Source: an uncultured Collinsella sp. (GTDB lineage: Bacteria; Actinomycetota; Coriobacteriia; Coriobacteriales; Coriobacteriaceae). From it: a DNA stretch of 64,000 nt. Under the pieces are notes generated by a model. It saw only the letters and a list, made by a program, of their open reading frames with translations. It did not search any database and was not told where the DNA came from. The translations under genes were made by a program, and so were the position numbers. Positions 7,274 to 14,829 of this stretch are shown here, one piece after another. The number at the start of each line of letters is the position of its first letter. Positions within the stretch are counted from its first letter, which is position 1. The stretch covers positions 1 to 64,000 of the forward strand of contig CABVAC010000002.1 of NCBI GenBank assembly GCA_902496275.1, given 5' to 3'.

Positions 7274-8435
7274 CCGTCCGGTTCGGGTCCTATATATTGC
7301 TAGAGGGATAAGCGAAATAGGCAATTGGTGTGCGAATATTGCTTTGCCAATGCTGATTTACGAGGTAACTCACGATGTTTCTGCAACTGCTTTGATGGTC
7401 TGCTGCAGATTTGTCCCCTCTCTGTTTTCAGTTGCGCTCGCGCAGCTGCCTCAGAAGATGGGTATCGGGACACTGCAGGCCATGAGATTGGCAGACTTAA
7501 TTCGCGCGGGATTATTCGTTTGCTATATTTTTGTTGATAGTAAATGGAGTATGTTTGCTATTACGTGCGCGGTATCGCTTTGCCGAACGGTAGAAATTCC
7601 CTGCTTTTACTCGTTGTTAAGAGCCAATACGAATAGTATCAATCGCGACGTAATTAATAATTCGTTTGGGTTCCTGCAGAATTTGATGATGGTTCTGGGG
7701 CCAGTTGCAGGCGGTTTTGTTGTCGCTCAATTTGGGGCGGAGGCTGTTCTTGCATTAGACGCGCTTTCTTTTGCCGCGTCGTTCTGGTTGCTGCGAGATG
7801 TTCCGTCGGTTATCGAGGTTAATGATAAAGAGGGAGTAAGCAAAAATGAAAAAAACAGGACTGCATTTAGTGATCTTAGCGCGAAGCACTTGGCAATTGG
7901 TTTCCTATTAATCGATATTTCTAGTGGCGTGGCATTTGGCTCTCTGAATTCTCTTTTGCCAGCTATAGCGCAATTGCAATTTGACTCGTCATCGATACAA
8001 TACGGATTCCTTCAGAGTAGTCTTACAATCGGACTGTTGTTCGGAAATACAATATATGGTCGTTTAATCAGTGGTTCCGATTGCGTTAAATCATATTGTT
8101 TTGTGACGTATCTTGCGCTCGGTGCGTATCTGGCGTTTGGCTATCGCTATGCGTCTGGGATATCGTTTATTTTCCTTTTTATCGTCGGTGCCGGAAACGC
8201 CATTCAAGATGTGCTTCTCATAACATCGCTGCAGGATTTGGCGAGAGACGGATCTGAATCGATAAGCCTGTTTTCAATTAGGGAGTCTTTGCAATCGGTT
8301 GCTGTTGTTATTTCAACACTTCTTGTTTCGCTGTTCACGAGCATCGCGATGTTCTCAATTCTCGTTACAGGACTTGGTGTATTTTCAATTATGATGGTAG
8401 TTGTGTTTCAATTGAATTATTTGCGAAAGATGTGA
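7251..8435 (+). CDS. MFS transporter, probable exporter of the island
   Basis: A 394-residue major facilitator with about 12 hydrophobic segments. The N-terminal ARGISEIGNWCANIALPMLI is typical of the EntS/MefA-like drug and siderophore efflux branch. Central residues ~185-205 are a charged cytoplasmic loop (EVNDKEGVSKNEKNRT). The ATG at 7251 is used with GAGGTT about 8 nt upstream; a GTG directly before it is possible. It overlaps the DUF2087 gene and lies 7 nt before the radical SAM start codon at 8443, so the three look like one operon. From context it probably exports the processed peptide or gives self-protection; the substrate is inferred only. Confidence 0.85.
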   Translation: MFTVLRASRPVRVLYIARGISEIGNWCANIALPMLIYEVTHDVSATALMVCCRFVPSLFSVALAQLPQKMGIGTLQAMRLADLIRAGLFVCYIFVDSKWSMFAITCAVSLCRTVEIPCFYSLLRANTNSINRDVINNSFGFLQNLMMVLGPVAGGFVVAQFGAEAVLALDALSFAASFWLLRDVPSVIEVNDKEGVSKNEKNRTAFSDLSAKHLAIGFLLIDISSGVAFGSLNSLLPAIAQLQFDSSSIQYGFLQSSLTIGLLFGNTIYGRLISGSDCVKSYCFVTYLALGAYLAFGYRYASGISFIFLFIVGAGNAIQDVLLITSLQDLARDGSESISLFSIRESLQSVAVVISTLLVSLFTSIAMFSILVTGLGVFSIMMVVVFQLNYLRKM

Positions 8436-8485
8436 CGTTGATATGCCTAAAACGCTTTTAGTAATTTCCCCCAGGATGGAGTCCA

Positions 8486-10771
8486 GTGGGGCCGTATCTT
8501 GCCTTGCCTGTTTTGAAGTCATATCTTCAAGAGGTTGAACAATACAAAGTTGACATTGTTGACTTAAACGTGGAATTTTACGATGACCTCCTATCTTTTA
8601 GACATGTCGAAGAGTGCTGTAAAAGGTATCGGGAATCAAAGGATTCGTTTAGTTCGAATGTTCAATTAACAATCGAGTTGATACAAAAGTCGGCACTTAA
8701 TGTTGACGAGGCAAAAGATATTTTCAGATCGAAGAGATACTTTAATCTAAAAGAAAGACAATATGCTGAAAACATTTTTAGAAATGCACTCTATATCATA
8801 AATCACGTCTCATATGGAGTTAAATACACGTTCAACTCCATAGATCTGCCCTATGATTATTATTCGACACCAGAAATAATGAAATCGCTTGCGGATACCT
8901 TGCATAATCCGTTTATTTCCTTCTATGAAACTGCCTTTCTTAAGCGTATTCAGAGGGAAAAAATCGAGTTTATTGGGATTTCGGTGAGCGGCTGTTTCCA
9001 ATTGATTTCTGCAGTTACGTTAGCGAAACTGATTAAAGAAGAATGTCCATCTGTTAAACACGTCTCATTGGGCGGCAATTACATTACTCGTTTAGCAGAT
9101 GACTGCATGAAAGAATGGCATCCCTTTTTTGAATACATTGATTCGATAATGATGTATGACGGCGAAGAGCCGCTTGCACGTCTTCTTGAGGCTCTTGACT
9201 CTGGTGATGACAATCTCGACTGTGTTCCAAACCTTTGCCATGCTAAAGGTGGAAAGATATATAAAAACCATCGGATTGAGCAAACATTTATCAACGATAC
9301 AGTTCCCGATTTCGATGGCTTCGCCCTTTCTAAATACTTCATGCCTGAGTTAATATTGCCGGTTTATTCCTCTAGGCAGTGTTTTAATCATTGCGCCTTC
9401 TGCACCATTCCCGGTGCTACCGGTGGTTGTTACCGAAAGATGCCTATATCGAGAGTATTTGAAATAATGTGTCGGTTAAATGAAAAATACGGCACGAGAG
9501 TTTTCTCTTTTGTGGATGAAACATTCGAAGGCAAAAGAATGGAGCAACTCGCGGATGAAATAAACGCATCGGGAAAAACGTTTTTCTGGCATGGAGAAAC
9601 GAGGTTCTCTCCAACCCTAAGTACAGACGTTTTTAACAAGATATACCAAAGTGGATGTAGGCAGATTCAGTTTGGTCTCGAGTCATACAACCAAAGAGTT
9701 CTTGATCTAATGAAGAAGAACACGAGAGTTGATTGGATTGATCGCAATATCCATGATTGTCTCAATGCGGGTATTCCTGTTCATCTATTTTTTATGATTG
9801 GCTTTCCGACCGAAACTAAAGAAGAGGCTCTAAACACCTTAGCTTATACAGAGAATGTTTTGAGTTATTCAAAACAGGTATGTGGTGTTCCATATTCCAC
9901 GAGAGGATTTACGAATTTTGGTCTCGTTATGGGGTCGGATGTTTGGAATCATCCCGATAAGTATGGTGTCTCTGTTATGCCGAAGTCCCAATATGAGGAT
10001 TTGCGCCTCGAAGTGGATTATGTTTCAGGCACTGGTTTAACTTTAAATGAAGCAAAATCCTTATCTGATGAGCATCATATTGATTTTTATATGCAAGAGG
10101 TCATAAACGGTAGCGACATAATTGACTTGCCCCAGCGGCTTCATATTTCAGAGGTGACCTGGATCTTAGATTCTATTCACGCTGTCAGGTATAAGGGACA
10201 TTTGACCAAAGTAAAGCGACGGCTAACTAGTCTAAATCCAGCTGATCGAATCTGGCTGGATTCCAAGACCTCTGTCGTGCTCGTTGAGCCATTTGCCTAC
10301 TTCTATAATTCTGAATACCATCATGTCTATGCTGTTTCCCAGTTGGTATACCTTAAGTTGGCCCGTTTATTGGAGGCCGATTGTAGCATTTCTCTTATTC
10401 TTGATCAGGGCGACCTCGAGCTGACAAGGGCGATAGAAGAACTGTTGCATTATGGATTGCTGAATACAAATATCGATGCCGATTATGTAATGCACGATAA
10501 TGGTTTTCAATTGGTTAAAAGTTCGTTTGTTAAAGAAGTCGGACGCTCAAAAGAGGGGTTAAGAGTACTGCTGAGTTGTGCCACCCATAGAATGTGTGCG
10601 GTTAATGATTTTTCGTTCGCCTTGCTTTCGTTGTTTGAAAAGCCGATTACTAAGAAAGAGGTGCGCGACATTTTGAAAAAAGAGGGACTATCGGCAAAGG
10701 TTGATTTTCAATCTCAACGCAACAGTCTGAACGGACCCCGCGTTTCCGCAGCTAGCGCAACGCGGAAATAG
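8486..10771 (+). CDS. cobalamin-binding radical SAM enzyme, frameshifted 5' and IS-truncated 3'
   Basis: About 740 residues of genuine protein. An N-terminal B12-binding Rossmann domain (PYLALPVLKSYLQEVEQYKV, then DIVDLN; later LGGNYITR near 195 and MMYDGEEPLARLLE) is followed by a radical SAM core with the cluster motif CFNHCAFC (~299-306), a conserved FVDETFEG and a QIQFGLES segment. Two C-terminal modules (~595-665 and ~692 on) resemble winged-helix/PqqD-like peptide-recognition domains. The natural start is probably the ATG at 8443 (MPKTLLVIS): reading four rather than five C at 8468-8472 joins it in frame to GWSPVGPYLALP. The end is also altered: after residue ~738 the frame enters the IS and stops at 10771; the true C-terminus is at 12318-12399. 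Probably peptide-modifying, and possibly inactive now. Confidence 0.85.
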   Translation: MGPYLALPVLKSYLQEVEQYKVDIVDLNVEFYDDLLSFRHVEECCKRYRESKDSFSSNVQLTIELIQKSALNVDEAKDIFRSKRYFNLKERQYAENIFRNALYIINHVSYGVKYTFNSIDLPYDYYSTPEIMKSLADTLHNPFISFYETAFLKRIQREKIEFIGISVSGCFQLISAVTLAKLIKEECPSVKHVSLGGNYITRLADDCMKEWHPFFEYIDSIMMYDGEEPLARLLEALDSGDDNLDCVPNLCHAKGGKIYKNHRIEQTFINDTVPDFDGFALSKYFMPELILPVYSSRQCFNHCAFCTIPGATGGCYRKMPISRVFEIMCRLNEKYGTRVFSFVDETFEGKRMEQLADEINASGKTFFWHGETRFSPTLSTDVFNKIYQSGCRQIQFGLESYNQRVLDLMKKNTRVDWIDRNIHDCLNAGIPVHLFFMIGFPTETKEEALNTLAYTENVLSYSKQVCGVPYSTRGFTNFGLVMGSDVWNHPDKYGVSVMPKSQYEDLRLEVDYVSGTGLTLNEAKSLSDEHHIDFYMQEVINGSDIIDLPQRLHISEVTWILDSIHAVRYKGHLTKVKRRLTSLNPADRIWLDSKTSVVLVEPFAYFYNSEYHHVYAVSQLVYLKLARLLEADCSISLILDQGDLELTRAIEELLHYGLLNTNIDADYVMHDNGFQLVKSSFVKEVGRSKEGLRVLLSCATHRMCAVNDFSFALLSLFEKPITKKEVRDILKKEGLSAKVDFQSQRNSLNGPRVSAASATRK
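10684..10698 (+). repeat. direct repeat flanking the IS (left copy)
   Basis: GGGACTATCGGCAAA, repeated exactly at 12318-12332 on the other side of the IS. It lies in the radical SAM coding frame (encoding GLSA) and looks like a target-site duplication, unusually long for the IS30 family. Confidence 0.7.
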
Positions 10772-10923
10772 CCCCCGGCACCTGGCTATCGCCTCGTTTC
10801 CGCAGGTGGAGAGGCTATGGAGGCCGGTGTCCCCGTGCCGCCGCCGCATGCTCCGCCAGCCCGCCGCGCAGCCGTTCCGGACTCAGCGCAACGGGCCCTC
10901 CGACCCATGTCCCGGCCCGCCGC

Positions 10924-12186
10924 CTATCCCGCCAGCGGCCCCTCGCCCCTCGCGGCCCTGGCCCTGTCGATGCAGCCGGGCGTGAGGTCGAGCTCGCCGG
11001 GCGCCAGCTCCTCTATCCCGAACGCGTCCATGAGGGCGGAGGCGTCCTCGCCGAGGGCCATCCGCAGCACGCGCGCCGGCGTCAGGAACCCGAGCGCGCC
11101 CCTCGGCTCGGAGTTCACCTGCGACATGAGCAGCGCGCAGTCCGCCGCCGTCAGCCGGTCGAACCTGGCCCCGGCGCCCTTGGGCAGCAGCTTCCTGATC
11201 TCGACGTGGTTCTTCTCGCACGCGCCCTTCTGCTGGCTCTGCCGGGGGTCGCAGTAGAAGAGCCTGGTCTCGCCGTCCCGCTCGCCGAGCAGCGCCGCGA
11301 TGGCGCCCTCGTCGGCGAACTCGGCGCCGTTGTCGGTGAGCACGGCGCCGAAGGCGCGCCTCGCGCCGCCCTCGCCGAGGACCCCGCGCAGCGAGGAGAG
11401 GGCCGCCAGGACCGAGGCGCACGTGCCGTCCGGCAGCGGCAGCGCCAGCTGGAAGCGGCTCGGGCGGTGCAGGAGCGTGAGGAGCCTGGCGGAGTCGCCC
11501 CGGCAGCCCTCGACGGTGTCCATCTCCCAGGCCGCGGCGCAGGCGTCCTCGCCGAGCGCGAGGAACGACGCGTGCGACCTGCGCGCCGAGTGGGACGTCG
11601 CCCTCCTCGGGGCCCGGCGCGACCTGGGCCTGTAGCCGACCTTGCGCCTGAGCTCCATGTTCGTCATGCCGTCGTAGCCGGCGTCCACCCACCTGTAGAC
11701 GGTGGAGGCGCTGAGCCCGGGGGTCGCCGCCGCTATCTGCTGCGGGGAGAGCCCGCGCGCGAGCCCGTCCCTGATGGCCGCGAGCTTGGCGGCGGCGCCC
11801 TCCTCGGTCTCGTCGATCCCGGACCTGCTCCCCGAGAGCTCGGCGTCGGCCGCCTCCTGCGCCCTCCTGGCCCTGTAGAACACCTTGGGCCTCCTCGAGC
11901 AGCCGTAGCCCCTCCTGTGCGAGCAGCCGTTGCAGCACCTCGGCCACGAGGAGAGCCTGGGGCAGGCCCCCGACAGGTCCGCGGGCGCGGGCTCGCCGTA
12001 GCGCGAGCGCGGCGCGGTGACGTAGCGGTGCGCCGCCACCTCCCTGGTCACGGTCGAGGGCGACCTGCCGAGCTCCGCGGCGATCTCGCGGGCGCTGCGG
12101 TTGAGGTCGAGCATCCTCTCGACCGTGTTCCTCTCGTGCCTCGTGAGCCTTGCGTACGACCTCCCGGACGGCTTCGGTCTGGACAT
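10924..12186 (-). CDS. IS30-family transposase
   Basis: A 420-residue DDE transposase. The N-terminal helix-turn-helix (LTRHERNTVERMLDLNRSAR, then EIAAELGRSPSTVTREV) and a second HTH (LSPQQIAAATPGLSASTVYR) bind the ends. The catalytic triad is visible: Asp in EMDTVEG, Asp in LTDNGAEF, and Glu in KGACEKNHVEIR. A Cys-rich stretch (residues ~75-95, CCNGCSHRRGYGCSR) may bind zinc. The start at 12186 follows GGAGGGAGG. The frame is intact, so the element may still be active. The overlapping frame 10883-12202 is a codon-bias shadow. Family assignment is secure; the subgroup is not. Confidence 0.9.
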   Translation of the reverse strand: MSRPKPSGRSYARLTRHERNTVERMLDLNRSAREIAAELGRSPSTVTREVAAHRYVTAPRSRYGEPAPADLSGACPRLSSWPRCCNGCSHRRGYGCSRRPKVFYRARRAQEAADAELSGSRSGIDETEEGAAAKLAAIRDGLARGLSPQQIAAATPGLSASTVYRWVDAGYDGMTNMELRRKVGYRPRSRRAPRRATSHSARRSHASFLALGEDACAAAWEMDTVEGCRGDSARLLTLLHRPSRFQLALPLPDGTCASVLAALSSLRGVLGEGGARRAFGAVLTDNGAEFADEGAIAALLGERDGETRLFYCDPRQSQQKGACEKNHVEIRKLLPKGAGARFDRLTAADCALLMSQVNSEPRGALGFLTPARVLRMALGEDASALMDAFGIEELAPGELDLTPGCIDRARAARGEGPLAG

Positions 12187-12252
12187 GTCGGCCTCCCTCC
12201 ATCGCGGGCCGGGGGATTCCGGCCCCTCTGGGGTTGCCTACCCGGATTCGCG

Positions 12253-12292
12253 CCTCAGGACTCAGCGCAACGCGTTGCGCTGAGTCCTGAGG
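12253..12292. repeat. 40-bp perfect palindrome at the IS right end
   Basis: CCTCAGGACTCAGCGCAACG followed directly by its exact reverse complement, with no spacer. It holds two head-to-head copies of the 15-mer GGACTCAGCGCAACG, also present at 10879-10893 near the left end. It sits about 65 nt upstream of the transposase start. It could block read-in transcription, or be a scar of joined element ends. Confidence 0.8.
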
Positions 12293-12317
12293 CTGTTGCA
12301 GTGAACATGAGAATCAA

Positions 12318-12399
12318 GGGACTATCGGCAAACGAGGAGCAATTAAACAAGTTGGTTGATAATTGTATGAAAGCAGATATACTACAATTGATTAGATAG
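12318..12399 (+). pseudogene. 3' remnant of the radical SAM gene beyond the IS
   Basis: Codes GLSANEEQLNKLVDNC followed by MKADILQLIR and a TAG at 12397-12399. The first 15 nt repeat 10684-10698. Joining residue GLSA of the upstream part to NEEQ here gives one uninterrupted frame that completes the second C-terminal winged-helix module, so this was the original end of the gene. The AT-rich composition matches the island. It has no start codon of its own with a ribosome site. Confidence 0.8.
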
Positions 12400-12412
12400 A
12401 GGAGGTTTCTAC

Positions 12413-12523
12413 ATGGACGTTATTAACAAAGATCTCTTGGAGCAACTGAAAGAGTCTCAGGAAGAGGGCGTCGTGGTAGAAGTGTTCGACTTTGAGGACT
12501 ACATGGATAAATTCTGCCATTAG
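12413..12523 (+). CDS. 36-residue peptide, putative RiPP precursor
   Basis: A very small gene with one of the best ribosome sites in the window (AGGAGG at 12400-12405), 13 nt after the radical SAM stop and just before a strong terminator. The product starts MDVINKDLLEQLKESQEE (helical, charged, leader-like), continues GVVVEVFDFEDY and ends MDKFCH. It is strongly acidic, with a single Cys next to the last residue. A short peptide immediately beside a peptide-recognising radical SAM enzyme and an exporter is the usual plan of a RiPP locus. That it is the substrate is inferred; I know no named family with this core. Confidence 0.65.
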   Translation: MDVINKDLLEQLKESQEEGVVVEVFDFEDYMDKFCH

Positions 12524-12548
12524 TTTCGGAATTTACTTGCCTCGCTTA

Positions 12549-12581
12549 AAGGAGAAGTCGATTATCGATTTCTCCTTTTTT
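12549..12581 (+). terminator. terminator of the putative RiPP operon
   Basis: A 12-bp stem (AAGGAGAAGTCG / CGATTTCTCCTT, one G-T pair, short loop) followed by a T run. It starts 26 nt after the precursor stop. Confidence 0.8.
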
Positions 12582-12711
12582 AATTAAAGATATTTTTGGA
12601 ATACATGCTCTTAGCACAGGTTGGCGTCTCAGTAAACTGGGAGGTTGCTTTGGCTAGTTAGAGATATGTGAACGTCCGTTAGACTGAATCTCAGGGTAGA
12701 AGGGGCCTCCA

Positions 12712-14712
12712 GTGTCCAGATCAATAAGGCAATGCTGCGTTTCGGCTAATAAGAACGATGGCTTTTTGCGTGTGGCGGCGGCGTCGCCGCGGATTCGCGT
12801 GGCCGATGTCGAGGGCAATGCCGAGGTTGCGCTGACGGCTGTTCGTGAGGCTGCCGAGCGCGGCGTTCGCGCGTTGGTGCTGCCCGAGCTCAACCTGTGC
12901 GGCTATACCGCGGCCGACCTGTTCCATAACCGCACGCTGCTGCATGCCTGCGAGGCGGCGCTTGAGTTTATCCTCGATGAAACCCGCGAGCTGCCGATTG
13001 TCTTTACCGTTGGCTTGCCCGTTGCGGTGGCAGAAAACATCTACAACTGCGCCGCCGTGTGCTGCGCGGGCGAGCTTTTGGGCCTCACGGCCAAAAAGTA
13101 TCTGCCTAACTATGGCGAGTTCTATGAGCGCCGTTGGTTTGCTCCGGCGCCTGCGGATCCCGTGTGGGTTGAATTTGCCGGTCAGGGTCCGGTCCCGCTG
13201 GGTTCGGGGCTTGTCTACCGCTGCTGCGATGAGGACGCCGAGGATTTGGTGCTCGGTATTGAGGTCTGCGAGGACCTGTGGGTGCCGGCACCTCCTTCGA
13301 CCGAGATGGCGCTTGCCGGTGCCACGGTGATTCTCAACTCCTCCGCTTCCGACGAGATCATCGGTAAGGCAGATTACCGCCGCAGCCTTATCTCTAACCA
13401 AAGCGCGCGCCTGTACTGCGCCTATGCCTATGCGGACGCGAGTGAGGGCGAGTCCACGACCGATATGGTCTTTGCGGGCGAGAACCTTATCTACGAAAAC
13501 GGCTCCAAGCTCGCCGCGACCAAGCTGCTTACCTGCGACATGGCCATCGCCGACGTTGATCTTGACCGCCTGGTTGCCGAGCGCCGTCGCTCGACGACGT
13601 GGACACGCGCGGACGATGCGCTGGAGGCCACGACCGTTGAGTTTTCGTTTGAGGGCGTGCTGGCCAAAGAGCCTGTTCTGCGCGATGCCTGCGATATCGA
13701 CCGCGTTTTCCCTCGCGCGCCTTTTGTGCCGGCCGACCACGGTGATCTGGCCGAGCGTTGCGAGACTATTCTCAATCTGCAGACTGCGGGCCTCAAGACC
13801 CGCCTGGCCCATACGGGCACCAAGGCTGCAGTCATCGGTCTTTCGGGCGGCCTGGACTCCACGCTGGCACTGCTTGTGACCGTGCGCGCCTTCGATGCAC
13901 TGGGGCTGCCGCGCACCGGTATCACGGCCGTGTCCATGCCCGGCTTTGGCACGACGCATCGCACCAAGTCGAATGCCGAGTCGCTCGCTCGCGACCTTGG
14001 CGTGAGCTTCCGCGAGGTTTCGATTCACGTGGCCGTAGAGCAGCACTTTAAGGATATCGAGCATGACCCATCCGTGCAGGACGTGACCTACGAGAACAGC
14101 CAGGCTCGCGAGCGCACGCAGATTCTGATGGATCTGGCCAACCAGGCTGGCGGTTTTGTCATCGGTACGGGCGATCTGTCGGAGCTAGCGCTCGGCTGGA
14201 CTACCTATAACGGCGACCACATGAGCATGTACGCCGTCAACGCGAGCGTGCCCAAGACGCTTGTGCGCCATCTGGTGCGCTATGCGGCCGATGTCTTTGG
14301 CGGGCGTATTGCCGAGGTCTTGCTCGATATCCTCGATACGCCGGTGTCCCCCGAGCTTCTGCCGCCCACGGGCGACGGCGAGATTGCGCAGAAGACTGAG
14401 GATTTGGTGGGCCCGTACGAGCTGCACGACTACTTCCTCTACTACCTGCTGCGTTTTGGCTTTGAGCCGGGCAAGATCTACCGCATGGCGCTCAAGAGCT
14501 TCGAGGGCGTCTACGACGTCAAGACCATTCACACGTGGCTACGCACGTTCTACCGTCGCTTCTTTGCCCAGCAGTTTAAGCGCAGCTGCCTGCCCGATGG
14601 CCCCAAGGTGGGCTCGGTCACGCTCAGCCCGCGCGGCGATTGGCGCATGCCGAGTGACGCCAGCTCGCGCCTGTGGCTCGCCCAGATTGACGCGCTCAAT
14701 CCGATGGACTAA
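12712..14712 (+). CDS. nadE: glutamine-dependent NAD+ synthetase
   Basis: A 666-residue two-domain enzyme making NAD+ from nicotinic acid adenine dinucleotide, ATP and glutamine. Residues ~20-300 are a nitrilase-type amidase supplying ammonia (Glu in LVLPELNLCGY, Lys in KKYLPNYGEFYE, Cys in GIEVCEDLW). The C-terminal synthetase has the PP-loop GLSGGLDSTLAL (~380), then TGDLSELALGWTTYNGDH. The length fits the long, Mycobacterium-type form. The start is uncertain: GTG 12712 with AAGGGG upstream is used because the conserved GFLRVAAASP begins 17 residues later and a stop lies in frame at about 12695. The first residues (SRSIRQCCVSANK) look unlike the family and lie at the island edge. A terminator follows at 14780. 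Confidence 0.9.
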   Translation: MSRSIRQCCVSANKNDGFLRVAAASPRIRVADVEGNAEVALTAVREAAERGVRALVLPELNLCGYTAADLFHNRTLLHACEAALEFILDETRELPIVFTVGLPVAVAENIYNCAAVCCAGELLGLTAKKYLPNYGEFYERRWFAPAPADPVWVEFAGQGPVPLGSGLVYRCCDEDAEDLVLGIEVCEDLWVPAPPSTEMALAGATVILNSSASDEIIGKADYRRSLISNQSARLYCAYAYADASEGESTTDMVFAGENLIYENGSKLAATKLLTCDMAIADVDLDRLVAERRRSTTWTRADDALEATTVEFSFEGVLAKEPVLRDACDIDRVFPRAPFVPADHGDLAERCETILNLQTAGLKTRLAHTGTKAAVIGLSGGLDSTLALLVTVRAFDALGLPRTGITAVSMPGFGTTHRTKSNAESLARDLGVSFREVSIHVAVEQHFKDIEHDPSVQDVTYENSQARERTQILMDLANQAGGFVIGTGDLSELALGWTTYNGDHMSMYAVNASVPKTLVRHLVRYAADVFGGRIAEVLLDILDTPVSPELLPPTGDGEIAQKTEDLVGPYELHDYFLYYLLRFGFEPGKIYRMALKSFEGVYDVKTIHTWLRTFYRRFFAQQFKRSCLPDGPKVGSVTLSPRGDWRMPSDASSRLWLAQIDALNPMD

Positions 14713-14779
14713 GGTTGCCAAATTGAACCAAAACAGCGGGTGCAAGCGTTACACTTTTGCAATCTGATGGCCCGTATCG

Positions 14780-14810
14780 CGCGGCGCTCTTGTCGGAGCG
14801 CCGCGTTTTT
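14780..14810 (+). terminator. terminator after nadE
   Basis: CGCGGCGCTC (14780-14789) pairs with GAGCGCCGCG (14796-14805), then TTTTT. It ends 19 nt before the next start codon, so it could also act as an attenuator for the aminotransferase. Confidence 0.8.
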
Positions 14811-14829
14811 CATATCGAAAGGTGGCACC

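Larger units (their letters stand above)
10699..12317 (-). mobile_element. IS30-family insertion sequence
   Basis: A GC-rich ~1.62-kb element inside the AT-rich radical SAM gene. Ends show an imperfect ~25-bp inverted repeat: left TTGATTTTCA...CGCAACAG (10701-10725), right CTGTTGCAGTG...GAATCAA (12293-12317). It is flanked by the 15-bp repeat GGGACTATCGGCAAA. Inside is a second, perfect 15-bp inverted pair, GGACTCAGCGCAACG (10879-10893) with its complement (12273-12287), so the core element could instead be 10879-12287. Excision of the element and one direct repeat restores the host frame exactly. One transposase gene on the minus strand. Confidence 0.8.
6600..12640. other. AT-rich accessory island with a putative RiPP locus
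   Basis: Base composition changes sharply: from about 6.6 to 10.7 kb and again 12.3 to 12.6 kb the sequence is AT-rich with many AAA, AAT and TTT codons, while the flanks are GC-rich. All island genes lie on the plus strand in one tight series (6673, 6992, 7251, 8443/8486, 12413), ending at the terminator 12549-12581. The GC-rich segment in between is an IS30-family insertion. Horizontal acquisition is inferred. Edges are approximate, and I found no integrase or tRNA attachment site. Confidence 0.65.

Noticed and set aside
10883..12202. 439-residue frame overlapping the transposase on the same strand
   Set aside because: Arg/Ala/Gly-rich out-of-frame shadow; the other frame carries the full IS30 DDE triad.
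12604..12660. 18-codon frame MLLAQVGVSVNWEVALAS as a second precursor peptide
   Set aside because: Weak ribosome site and position after the operon terminator, with no similarity to the 36-residue peptide.
6575..12720. Attachment-site duplication at the island edges (similar AAGGGG[G]CCT words near 6601 and 12698)
   Set aside because: The match is short and interrupted, and no integrase or tRNA gene is present.
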